This document shows positions 36,245 to 43,897 of a stretch of DNA of 64,000 bases, in pieces. The translations under genes and the position numbers were made by a program. The notes below the pieces were generated by a model that worked only from the letters and a program-made list of their open reading frames with translations, was not told where the DNA came from and ran no database searches. The DNA is from Palsa-504 sp963739135 (GTDB lineage: Bacteria; Actinomycetota; Actinomycetes; Streptosporangiales; Streptosporangiaceae). Every line of letters starts with the position of its first letter. The stretch's first letter is position 1. The stretch spans positions 186,001 to 250,000 of the forward strand of contig CAVTZG010000007.1 of the NCBI GenBank assembly GCA_963739135.1, written 5' to 3'.

Positions 36245-36747
36245 ACAGCCGGGCGACGCTCCCGCTGGAGGGCCAGCCGGACCCGCTGGCCGGCCTGGTG
36301 CGGGCGGGTCCGGCTGGGCCCGGCACGCGGGTCCGCGGCAGGACGCTGCCCGGCCGGGCCGCCGTGCTGGGCGCGGGTGGCGTGGCCGGGGCTGTCGTTC
36401 TTGCTGTCCTGCTGGCGGGCATGCTGAGCGGTGCTGGATCCCCGGCGCGCACCGCGCCGCCCCCGGCTGCGCCATCCCGCACGTCCCCGGCCGCCACGGT
36501 GCAGGTCAGCGCTGGCTCGCTGGCGGGTCAGCCGCTCAGCGCGGTCCGCCGCCAGCTGCAGCAGCTCGGCCTGATGGTCCGGGTACGCTGGCAGCCCAGC
36601 GGCCAGGACCCCGGAACGGTGCTGTCGGTGCAGCCCAGCGGGCCGGTGCCAGCCGGAAGCGTGATCGCCATCACCGCCGCCGCCCCACCGCACCACGACA
36701 GGCACGGGCACGGTGACGGCCACGGCAACGGGGACGGCGGCGACTGA
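36241..36747 (+). CDS. Transmembrane protein with one PASTA domain (C-terminal half of the preceding kinase)
   Basis: The 168-residue frame has a juxtamembrane segment, one transmembrane helix (VLGAGGVAGAVVLAVLLAGML, about 45-65), an Ala/Pro linker and a PASTA-like domain (VQVSAGSLAGQPLSAVRRQL, DPGTVLSVQPSGPVPAGS), then a His/Gly/Asp tail (HGHGDGHGNG), possibly metal-binding. PASTA domains of PknB kinases bind cell-wall fragments. It overlaps the kinase stop by four bases (GTGA), so it could be translated separately by coupling, but a single-base deletion separating one ancestral kinase is more likely. Confidence 0.65.
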   Translation: MNSRATLPLEGQPDPLAGLVRAGPAGPGTRVRGRTLPGRAAVLGAGGVAGAVVLAVLLAGMLSGAGSPARTAPPPAAPSRTSPAATVQVSAGSLAGQPLSAVRRQLQQLGLMVRVRWQPSGQDPGTVLSVQPSGPVPAGSVIAITAAAPPHHDRHGHGDGHGNGDGGD

Positions 36748-37022
36748 TCCCGGACCGGCAGCTGACTTCATCCAGCCATCCAGCCCTACCACACCGGCCC
36801 CGCCGCACCGAACCGGCAGCCGGCCACAGCCACCCCGGCAGATCGCATCACGCTGAGTGACGGCGTTGCTCAGGGAGAATGCGCGCCGAGCCGCCGTTAT
36901 GGCGCCGTGGCACGTCCAACGCCGAGTTAGCGCCATGCGAGCAGATCGGGCGGTTCTGTCACGTGAGGTGATGCTGGACTTACCGTAGTGCGCTGTTACG
37001 AGCGCGGATCCTGATCGGCTGC

Positions 37023-37859
37023 TCACCCCTGGCGGCGGGCTGTGGCAACGGCGTAGCGGCTGGTTACCCGGAATCTTTCGGCGTCTTCGTTGCCGTTCTC
37101 CAAGATCCTCAGGAGGCGGGTGCGCAGCGCTTCTGCCTGGCCGAGTCGCTCTAGGACGCTGAGACCGGCGACTGCCATTGGATGGTTCTGAGTCTGGTCA
37201 GCGAGGAACTGTTGCGCGGACGACGCGGCGAACGCCAAAGCGTGATACTTGACCTCCACGCTGAAGCCGTGCGGGGCGAGCAGGTTCAGCAGGGCGTCGC
37301 GCTGTTCCCAGGCAAACGGCGCAGGTCCGGGGGGCGCCCCCATGGCCTGCCTGATGGTGTCTGACGCCGTCGAGGTCATCTCGAACATCGCGCCGGCGGG
37401 AACCCACGCGCTCAGCACGATGCGCCCGCCCGGAGCCAGGACGCGCGACATCTCTGCAGCTGCGGCACCGGGATCGGGCACGAAGATCAGGGCGAACACC
37501 GAGAGAATGACATCCACAGCGGAGTCGTCCATCGGCAACGACGCGGCCTCGCCGTGACGGAACGTTACCTTCTTGCCCTTGCGGGCGGCTTGAGCTCGTG
37601 CGATCTCCAGCAGCCGCGATGCGGGATCCACGCCCGTCACCTCGCCGCAGCGGTCTGCGGCGAGCAGTGCGGCGTTCCCGGTCCCGCAGCCAAGATCAAG
37701 GACACGCTCAGCGGGCCGGAGCCCCGCGCTTTCGAGGACGACGCGGGCGGCGGGCAGAAGCTGCGCGGCCAGGGATTCGTAGCTGTCGGCTCCCCAATCC
37801 AGGGCCGGTGCCTGAGCCGTGGCCGGGACGGGTGGGCCGGTCTGCCCCTCAAGTTCCAC
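37023..37859 (-). CDS. Class I SAM-dependent methyltransferase
   Basis: A 278-residue enzyme with the SAM loop VLDLGCGTGNAAL (motif I), VTGVDPASRLLEIAR (acidic loop), EAASLPMDDSAVDVILSVFAL (motif IV region) and LAPGGRIVLSAWVP. It methylates a small molecule, not identified. The GTG at 37859 is used because it overlaps the upstream gene's stop by 11 bases (translational coupling) and gives the expected domain length. It is the second gene of the NTF2-methyltransferase operon controlled from the palindrome at 38428-38450. Confidence 0.85.
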   Translation of the reverse strand: MELEGQTGPPVPATAQAPALDWGADSYESLAAQLLPAARVVLESAGLRPAERVLDLGCGTGNAALLAADRCGEVTGVDPASRLLEIARAQAARKGKKVTFRHGEAASLPMDDSAVDVILSVFALIFVPDPGAAAAEMSRVLAPGGRIVLSAWVPAGAMFEMTSTASDTIRQAMGAPPGPAPFAWEQRDALLNLLAPHGFSVEVKYHALAFAASSAQQFLADQTQNHPMAVAGLSVLERLGQAEALRTRLLRILENGNEDAERFRVTSRYAVATARRQG

Positions 37860-38415
37860 GCCGCACCCCCTTCGCGCTGGCCGCGGGAAGGTCAACAGCG
37901 CGTGCGCGCCGTTTGGCCCGCGCCATCTTGAGCAGGTAGGCCGGGGTGGGCGGGATCCAGCCGAGTTGCCTGGCCATCCCGAGGTCGTCGCGGTTGGCCC
38001 AGTGCTCGATGATCTGGCCGTCTTCGATCCGGAACCAGTGGGACTGGGTGACCGCGAAGGTGTTGTTTGTCGGCGGGAAGACGGTGTCGACGGCGCCGTC
38101 GTCGGTGTAGACGGCCCACGGGGCGACATGGCGGCCGCTCATCGTCGCGTTCACCGCGACCAGGTCGCCTTCGGCGGCGGCGTGGTGGATGTCGTAGCGC
38201 AGGCCGGCGAACCCGTTGCGCAGCCACAGCGCGGTCGAGTAGAACCCGGCCGGGCCCGGGACCCGCGATGACGGCGGGCCGTTGTCCCGGTCGGCGGCGC
38301 GCGGGTGGTACAAGGTGTCGAAGCTGGCCTGGTCCCCGTCGGCCACGGCGCGGATGGCGCGCACCGCGACCGAGGCCGGGCCGGCGGACACGGCCGGGGA
38401 GGAGCTGGCGGTCAT
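37849..38415 (-). CDS. SnoaL/NTF2-like protein
   Basis: A 188-residue protein starting MTASSSPAV. It has the NTF2-like cone fold pattern: an initial helix AVRAIRAVADGDQASFDTLYHPRA, GFYSTALWLRNGFAGLRYDIH, strands VAVNATMSGRHVAPWAVY and SHWFRIEDGQIIEHWANRDDLGMARQLG, the last being the polyketide-cyclase/SnoaL signature. Such proteins are small-molecule isomerases, cyclases or binding proteins. ATG 38415 lies 12 bases from the TetR operator, and the gene is divergent from tetR, so it is the likely primary target. Confidence 0.85.
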   Translation of the reverse strand: MTASSSPAVSAGPASVAVRAIRAVADGDQASFDTLYHPRAADRDNGPPSSRVPGPAGFYSTALWLRNGFAGLRYDIHHAAAEGDLVAVNATMSGRHVAPWAVYTDDGAVDTVFPPTNNTFAVTQSHWFRIEDGQIIEHWANRDDLGMARQLGWIPPTPAYLLKMARAKRRARAVDLPAASAKGVRRGT

Positions 38416-38427
38416 GGTGACTCCAAT

Positions 38428-38450
38428 CAGATACAGTGTGACTGTATCTG
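38428..38450. promoter_or_regulatory. TetR operator, perfect 10-bp inverted repeat
   Basis: CAGATACAGT (38428-38437), GTG, ACTGTATCTG (38441-38450). A perfect palindrome in the 51-bp gap between the divergent NTF2-like gene and tetR, the classic position for autoregulation and control of the neighbour. Confidence 0.8.
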
Positions 38451-38466
38451 AATCTTGGAGCATGCG

Positions 38467-39105
38467 ATGACGGAAGTCAAGAGGTCCTACGACGCGTCCA
38501 GGCGGCGCGAGCAGGCCCGGGCCCGGCGCCTGGCCGTGGTGCTGGCCGCTCGTGACCTGTTCGAGCGGGACGGGTTCCGGCCCACGACGATCGCCGCGAT
38601 CGCCGCGCACGCGGGCGTCTCGGCGGAGAGCATCTACAAGGGCTTCGGCACCAAGGCCGCGCTGGCCAAGGCCGTGTTCGACCTGGTGATCGCCGACGAT
38701 GACAAACCGGTACCGGTCGCCGAGCGCCCGGCGATGCAGGCGATGCGGGACGAGCCCGACGTGCGGCGCAAGATCGCGATGTTCGCCGAGGGCCTGACGC
38801 AACGCCAGGCGCGCTCGGCCCGGGTGCAGATCCTCATCCGCGACGGGCGGCACGTCGACGACTCACTCGCCCCGGTCTGGGCGAAGCTGACCGACGAGGG
38901 GCTGGCCGGCATGACCATGCTGGGCCGGCACCTGCTCGACACCGGCCAGCTCCGCGACGGGATCGGCCTCGGCGAGGTCCGCGACGTGCTGTGGAACTAC
39001 CTGGCGATCGACAGCTACGAACGGCTCGTCCTGACCCAGGGCTGGCCGCTCGGGCGATACGCGCGCTGGCTTACCCACGCCATTACCAGTGCCCTTTGCC
39101 CCTGA
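38467..39105 (+). CDS. TetR family transcriptional regulator
   Basis: A 212-residue regulator. The N-terminal HTH is AARDLFERDGFRPTTIAAIAAHAGVSAESIYKGFGTKAALAKAVF (about residues 26-70), followed by an all-helical ligand domain. ATG 38467 has GGAG eight bases upstream; TTG 38455 is the alternative. It is probably a repressor binding the palindrome at 38428-38450 and controlling itself and the NTF2-methyltransferase operon. The ligand is unknown. Confidence 0.92.
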   Translation: MTEVKRSYDASRRREQARARRLAVVLAARDLFERDGFRPTTIAAIAAHAGVSAESIYKGFGTKAALAKAVFDLVIADDDKPVPVAERPAMQAMRDEPDVRRKIAMFAEGLTQRQARSARVQILIRDGRHVDDSLAPVWAKLTDEGLAGMTMLGRHLLDTGQLRDGIGLGEVRDVLWNYLAIDSYERLVLTQGWPLGRYARWLTHAITSALCP

Positions 39106-39735
39106 TCGGCTTCAGCAAGCGACATCCGCACCGGCACGCTGTGCCGCTACCAGCCCGCACCGGGAGGCCCGGCCCGCCGGCGCCTGACCTCGGAAGTCTC
39201 CCCGCCACGACGCCTCCAGCGGCACCGGGCACGACGCTCGACCGATGGTCGAAATGCCGCCGAGCCAGACCGCCATCCTGCTGTCGGCTCTCGTTACGGC
39301 CTAACGATCTTCAATGGTGGGGTTACTTAGGTCGAGCGTGGTCTTGGCCAGGAAGCCGTCGAGGAGGCCGGGCCGGTATTGCATCCGCCTGAGCCGGGAC
39401 TTGGAGCGGGCCCTCGAAGCGCTCGACGAGCGATCGTGGCGCGCCGCCGGGTTGCTTGGCTGGCTGACCGGCCGGGACCGTGACGTCCAGATCCACCACC
39501 CCGCGGGAAGCCTGCCCGCAGTACTGGGGTGGCTGTGACCCGATCCGGCTCGCGCGGACGCCGGAAGCCCGGGATGCCTGTGCGGGTCCGCTGGTCGCCG
39601 TGATGGCTGAACCGGAAGGAAGCCTGGCACGTTACTGGCCAGTAGGGGAGCACACCCGTCGTCGGCTGGAGGTCTGGGACGCGGTGCAGTAACCGCGGGC
39701 ACAGCCGGGCGAGGTGTCTCCAGGGGAGCATCACC
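39106..39735. other. Gap containing an IS630 end relic
   Basis: The first 200 bases and the part after 39402 hold no recognised gene. A short plus-strand frame (39605-39692) ending YWPVGEHTRRRLEVWDAVQ looks partly coding but is not identified. Confidence 0.4.
39301..39402. repeat. Inverted relic of the IS630 right end
   Basis: From CTAACGATCTTCAATGG at 39301, about 100 bases match the reverse complement of 41684-41784 (the end of the IS630 transposase gene and its terminal repeat), with one gap and a few substitutions. It is the leftover end of another copy in opposite orientation. Confidence 0.85.
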
Positions 39736-40281
39736 ATGACGAAATGGATCGCCAGAGCCGCCGCCGCGGCCGGGATCGGCCTGCTCGCGGCCGCCTGTTC
39801 CAGCGCCTCGAGCACGTCCACATCGAGTCCGGCCACGTCGAGCCCGGCCAGTTCGAGCCCGGCGGCGGCCGCGCCGTCGAGCAGCCCCGCGGCCACCGGC
39901 CAGGCGAGCGGTGCTGCGACGGTATCGCTGGCCGCCATCTCCGGGATACCGGGCAAGGCGCTGGTCGGCAGCAACGGGCGCACGCTGTACCTGTTCCAGG
40001 CCGACATGCACGGCACGTCCGCGTGCTCGGGCGCGTGCGCCGCGGCGTGGCCGCCCGACATCGTGACCGGGACGCCGCAGGCGGGCAGCGGGGTCAGCCA
40101 GTCCCTGCTGGGCACCATCACGCGGACGGACGGGACCGTGCAGGTCACCTACGACGGTCACCCGCTGTACTACTTCACCGCCGATACCGCGGCCGGGACC
40201 GCCCACGGGCAAGGGGTCAAGGCGTTCGGCGCGGAGTGGTACGTGATCGGCGCCGGCGGCAGCAAGATCGACACCAGCTGA
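39736..40281 (+). CDS. Secreted lipoprotein with Yx(F/W/Y)xxD repeats (COG4315)
   Basis: A 181-residue lipoprotein: signal peptide MTKWIARAAAAAGIGLLAAAC with a lipobox LAAAC (Cys21), a Ser/Ala/Pro spacer (22-60), then two repeat units: GRTLYLFQADMHGTSAC...WPP and GHPLYYFTADTAAGTAHGQ. The family is of unknown function, tethered outside the membrane, often near redox proteins. CAGGGGAGCATCACC precedes the ATG. The next gene, a DUF6529 membrane protein, follows 58 bases later and is probably its partner. Confidence 0.88.
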   Translation: MTKWIARAAAAAGIGLLAAACSSASSTSTSSPATSSPASSSPAAAAPSSSPAATGQASGAATVSLAAISGIPGKALVGSNGRTLYLFQADMHGTSACSGACAAAWPPDIVTGTPQAGSGVSQSLLGTITRTDGTVQVTYDGHPLYYFTADTAAGTAHGQGVKAFGAEWYVIGAGGSKIDTS

Positions 40282-40339
40282 CCGGGAACCGTGCGCGTCC
40301 GGGGCGGGGCCAGCCTGGTCAGGCGGTCGGAGGGCAGGC

Positions 40340-40657
40340 ATGACGTCACCGCCGCGGCCGGTGCCGGTCGTGCACAAGGTGACCGGATTCGCCGTGTTCG
40401 CGCTCACCGTCCCGGTGGCCGTGCACTGCCTGATCGCCTACGGCGTGCAGCTGACTAGCCCGCAGGTGGCCATTCACTCGATCGCCGGCTGCTTCTTCTA
40501 CGGCGCGTTCGCTGCCAAGCTGCTGCTCGTGCACAGCGGGCGGCTGCCCGGCTGGGCGCTGCCGGTGGCGGGCGGGACGCTCGCGATCGTCATCGGCGTG
40601 CTGTGGTACACCTCGGCGCTGTGGTACTACAACGGCTTCCAGCTCCCCGCCTTCTAA
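40340..40657 (+). CDS. DUF6529-like four-helix membrane protein
   Basis: A 105-residue protein with four transmembrane helices: HKVTGFAVFALTVPVAVHCLIAYG, HSIAGCFFYGAFAAKLLLVHS, a third helix from WALPVAGGTLAIVIGVLWYTS, and a His in each of the first two helices. The paired His pattern resembles a cytochrome-b561-like haem site, so an electron-transfer role with the adjacent lipoprotein is possible but unproven. Its TAA stop (40655-40657) contains the TA target of the IS630 insertion; the protein remains complete. Confidence 0.7.
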   Translation: MTSPPRPVPVVHKVTGFAVFALTVPVAVHCLIAYGVQLTSPQVAIHSIAGCFFYGAFAAKLLLVHSGRLPGWALPVAGGTLAIVIGVLWYTSALWYYNGFQLPAF

Positions 40658-41783
40658 CGAGCCTGGTCATCCGGTGCGCGGTGCGCTATGCCGGAGGCAT
40701 GAGGTACCCCGATGGCGGCGGGCTGACCGCAGCGGCGCGGGCCCGCCTGGAGCAGGTCCGGCTGGCCGCCGCCGAGATGATCGAGGCCGGGGCCAGCGAC
40801 CGGGAGGTCGCACGACGATTCCGGGTGTCCCGGATGTCGGCGAACCGGTGGCGCCGGGCGCTGGCCGCGGGCGGGAAGCAGGCGCTGGCCTCCAGGGGCG
40901 CGGGCGGTGCGCAGTGCAAGCTCACCCCAGTCCAGGTCGCCGAGTTGGCGGCAGTGCTGGATGCCGGCCCGGCGGCCTGCGGGTATGCCGATCAGTGCTG
41001 GACGCTGGCCCGGATCGCGGACCAGGTATGGCGGCGGTTCGGCGTGGAGTACACGCTGGCCGGGATGGATGTGCTGCTGCGCCGCATCGGGTGGAGCGTG
41101 CAGGTCCCGGCCCGCCGGGCCGCCGAGCGGGACGAGGACCAGATTGCCAGGTGGCGGGAGGAGACCTGGCCGGTGATAAAAGGACGGCGGCGGACCTGGG
41201 CGCCTGGCTCTGCTTCGAAGACGAGTCCGGCCAGGGCCTGAGGCCGCCGAAAGGACGCACCTGGGGGCGCCGCGGCCACACCCCGGTGGTGACCGTGACC
41301 GGCGGCCATAACACGCGGGTGTCGCTGGCCGCGCTGATCGCCACCCGGCCCGGTCACCGGGCCCAGCTGATCTACCGCACCCGCGCCGGCCGCAGGCACG
41401 GCAAGGACCAGCGCAAGGGCTTCACCGAGACGGACTACGCCCGGTTCCTGGACGCCGCGCACCAGCAGCTCAATGGGCCCGTCGTCCTGGTGTGGGACAA
41501 CCTGAACACCCACGTCAGCCGCGCGACGCGCGAGCTGGTCACCGCCCGCCCGTGGCTGACGGTCTACCAGCTCCCGCCTTATGCGTCCGAGCTGAATCCG
41601 GTGGAGGCGGTCTGGTCGAATTTGAAACGGTCGCTGGCGAACCTCACCAAGCAGAACATCGATCAGCTGACTGTGCTGGTGAAGACCCGGCTCAGGCGGA
41701 TGCAATACCGGCCCGGCCACCTCGACGGCTTCCTGGCCAAGACCAGGCTCGACCTAAGTAACCCCCACCATTGAAGATCGTTA
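40655..41783 (+). mobile_element. IS630-family insertion sequence
   Basis: The element of about 1.13 kb is bounded by TA (40655-40656 and 41782-41783), the target duplicated by IS630/mariner elements. The ends share TAACGA and a weaker extension (ACGAGCCTGGTCAT on the left; inverse of ACGATCTTCAATGG on the right). It carries one transposase in two overlapping frames. Confidence 0.75.
40699..41774 (+). CDS. IS630-family transposase, two frames joined by a -1 frameshift
   Basis: The first frame (40699-41241) encodes two HTH units (DREVARRFRVSRMSANRWRR, then a winged part LARIADQVWRRFGVEYT). The second frame has the DDE catalytic core: WLCFEDESGQ (Asp), LVWDNLNTHVS (Asp), ELNPVEAVWSNLKR (Glu). 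At 41178-41181 the tract AAAA before GG allows a -1 slip that reads IKRTAADLGAW and joins them cleanly into about 357 residues. IS630 elements commonly use such programmed shifts, so I treat this as one functional gene, possibly intact. Confidence 0.75.
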
Positions 41784-41967
41784 GTCCGTACAGAAGTGGA
41801 CGATCTGCGCGCTGCGACCCACTGGGCCGACACAGTTCTCAGCCGCCCCGATTCGGCGATCCGCGCGAAGTCGGGCCAAGAACTGGGTGACACTCTGTAA
41901 CTAAAGGCCTGCGGCGATGAACGCCCGGCTGGCTGCCCGGCAACCAGGCCGCCTACCCTGGTAGCAG
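41784..41967. other. Short non-coding gap after IS630
   Basis: About 180 bases after the IS end. Nothing recognised apart from the leader of the next gene. Confidence 0.4.
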
Positions 41968-41976
41968 GTGACTGGC

Positions 41977-42432
41977 ATGTGGTACCGGCTGGAGGTCCGG
42001 CTGACCCGCGCCGATGTCGGCAAGCGGGTCGTGATCCGCTGGCGCCCAGGACCGGCTGACAGCAAGCCGATGACCGACGTGCTGGGCATTCTCGAGCAGG
42101 CTGACGCCGGGTCCTTCACGGTCCGCACCAGGGACGGGAAACTCGTCGTGATCCCCGCCGGGCACGCCGTCGCCGGGAAAGTGGTCCCACCTCCGCCCGC
42201 CCGCCGACGCCACCCCAGCCCCAGGCCTCCCTTACCGGCGCCGCCCCCGACCCGGCCGGCACGGCTACGCCGCCGGATACGGGTGCACGAGGAACTGAGC
42301 GCACATGATGCTGCCATGGCACTGATCACCGAAGCCCTGGCCGGTACGCTGACCGCGGTCGGCGGGAATGCCAGCTCGGCGGTGCTGGTCAGGGTATCTG
42401 CGACACTCGGGGCATGCAGAAGATCTCCCTGA
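41977..42432 (+). CDS. Protein with an Rv0428c-type SH3-like domain, probably truncated
   Basis: Residues 1-75 (MWYRLEVRLTRADVGKRVVIR, TDVLGILEQADAGSFTVRTRDGK, VIPAGHAVAGKVVPPPP) match the SH3-like N-terminal domain of Rv0428c-type GNAT acetyltransferases. The acetyltransferase domain does not follow; instead there is a Pro/Arg linker and an unrelated tail. It may be a stand-alone domain or the remains of a longer gene. It overlaps the cupin gene by 19 bases. GTG 41968 is an alternative start. Confidence 0.5.
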   Translation: MWYRLEVRLTRADVGKRVVIRWRPGPADSKPMTDVLGILEQADAGSFTVRTRDGKLVVIPAGHAVAGKVVPPPPARRRHPSPRPPLPAPPPTRPARLRRRIRVHEELSAHDAAMALITEALAGTLTAVGGNASSAVLVRVSATLGACRRSP

Positions 42433-42761
42433 ACGCCCTGGCCCGCGAGCATCTCAAGCGGGCCCGGTCGGCACCGAGCGGGCGCAGCGCCGAGACCGTC
42501 TACGGCGGACATGAGAACCTGCTGCGCCAGGCGCTGATGACCCTGGTCAAAGGCAGGTCACTGGCCGAGCACGAGACCCCGGGCGAGGCCACCGTTGTCG
42601 TGCTGCGCGGGCGGGTGCGGGTCACGGCTGAAGCCGACATGTGGGAGGCACGCGAAGGCGACCTGCTGATCGTCCCCAGCGCCCGGCACAACCTCGAGGC
42701 GGTCGAGGACTCCGCGGTGCTGCTCACTGTCGCGAAAGCAAAAGAGCCGGCACCGGCCTGA
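42414..42761 (+). CDS. Cupin domain protein
   Basis: A 115-residue single cupin: an N-terminal helix, then LVKGRSLAEHETPGEATVVVLRG (cupin motif 1) and AREGDLLIVPSARHNLEAVEDS (motif 2, G-D-x6-P-x-x-x-H-x2). The His in motif 2 and Glu/His in motif 1 are compatible with a metal site. The family binds or isomerises small molecules or acts as a metal-dependent enzyme; the role here is unknown. Confidence 0.85.
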   Translation: MQKISLNALAREHLKRARSAPSGRSAETVYGGHENLLRQALMTLVKGRSLAEHETPGEATVVVLRGRVRVTAEADMWEAREGDLLIVPSARHNLEAVEDSAVLLTVAKAKEPAPA

Positions 42762-43897
42762 CCTCGCGACAGCGCGGCCAGGGCCGAACAGCTCACGGCG
42801 CCTCGTGCATCGGTCCGTGCCCAAGGCCCGGGGGCGCAAGCCGAGCCCAAGCCGAACCAGTCGGCCCTCAGGCAGGTAGCTAATGCCGTCACCCGCGGAG
42901 GGGCAGCAGGGGTTCCCGCATGCTCTAGCACGACCTCCAGCTTGACACGCGGCGTCTGGGCCCGACGGCGGCCCTCCCCAGCGTTCCCTTGCTTGCGCTG
43001 ACCGAAGCGCCCTAGCGGGTCCGGTTTCGGTGGCCGGGACCGCTGGCTCGACGCAACGATTTCACGCTGCGTGACCTGCCCTTGATTTGAGTCGGGCGCA
43101 CACTCCCGCCGTTCTGTACCGGAACAATCCCTTCGGTACGGTTTTGCTCAAGGCGCGCAGAACGGCATTTTCTGTCGCGTTGGCTATCTTCTAGCGAATG
43201 CGCGGCGAAGTTCAGCAGCCCAGAACTGTAGCGCCTGGTCACGACAAAAATGACAGCGGTCTGCGGGGTCGCCCCGCAGACCTCGAAGCGGTTCGAACCG
43301 CGACGTCTATGACGACCATACACAGGGCGCCCGATAACGGGTGACCGAAAGCCGATGTCTGGGCTGGTCAGGAAGCGCCCAACGGCTACGGTCACCGCGT
43401 CTAAGCGCACCTGCGCGCTCATGGTCGCTCCCATCCTGCTCCCAAAATCGGACACCATGAGATAAAGGAGCCGACGAGAGAACAAGTTGGCGGGTGGGAA
43501 CTCTCGACGGGGTGGCCGGATTGAACCGGCGGTCTCTTCGTCTGAAGCCAAGACGATGTGCGTAAAACCTCGGACGTTATTGCGTGCACCCGCCAAACGT
43601 CACGCTGCTTGACACTTGGGCACACGTGGGTTTGGCCAGTGGCCCGGGACAGGCCTTGAAGGGCTGAACTTTTGGCTCTTTCAGGTGTAGCGGATGCCCA
43701 GCTCAGGCGGGACGCGCGAGAGTACGTGGCTGTCTACGGCTGCGTGAGGGCGCTGACGGCTGCGGTCGTTGCCGTCACGGTTGCCGTCGGAGATACCGGC
43801 CGCCCTTCCGCTTCACAGATGGCTTCTTCGTCCCGAAGCCAACTCGCGGTGCGGCCTGCCAGCGCTGCGGCAGGGCTGACCTGGCAAGCGCTGTCCG
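42762..43897. other. Long gap with a structured element
   Basis: Apart from the inverted-repeat-bounded element at 43487-43596, no gene is supported. A minus-strand frame across 43012-43596 (194 codons) lacks coding features and contains that element. The region beyond 43600 is the 3' flank of the heptad-repeat gene. Confidence 0.45.
43487..43596. ncRNA. Candidate structured RNA, 110 nt, identity unknown
   Basis: TTGGCGGGTG (43487-43496) and CACCCGCCAA (43587-43596) form a perfect 10-bp closing stem. Inside are two further perfect hairpins: GCCGG-CCGGC (43515-43519/43526-43530, 6-base loop) and TCGTCT-AGACGA (43538-43543/43551-43556, 7-base loop). The layout resembles a tRNA read on the minus strand, but the T-loop is one base short and 18 extra bases separate it from the acceptor-like stem, so it is not a canonical tRNA. 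Confidence 0.4.

Noticed and set aside
43012..43596. Minus-strand ORF of 194 codons
   Set aside because: Composition is not protein-like, no start signal, and it overlaps the structured element; considered chance.
43500..43596. Canonical tRNA on the minus strand
   Set aside because: The T-loop is one base short, the anticodon-like loop lacks U33, and there are 18 extra bases before the acceptor-like strand. Listed as an unknown structured element instead.
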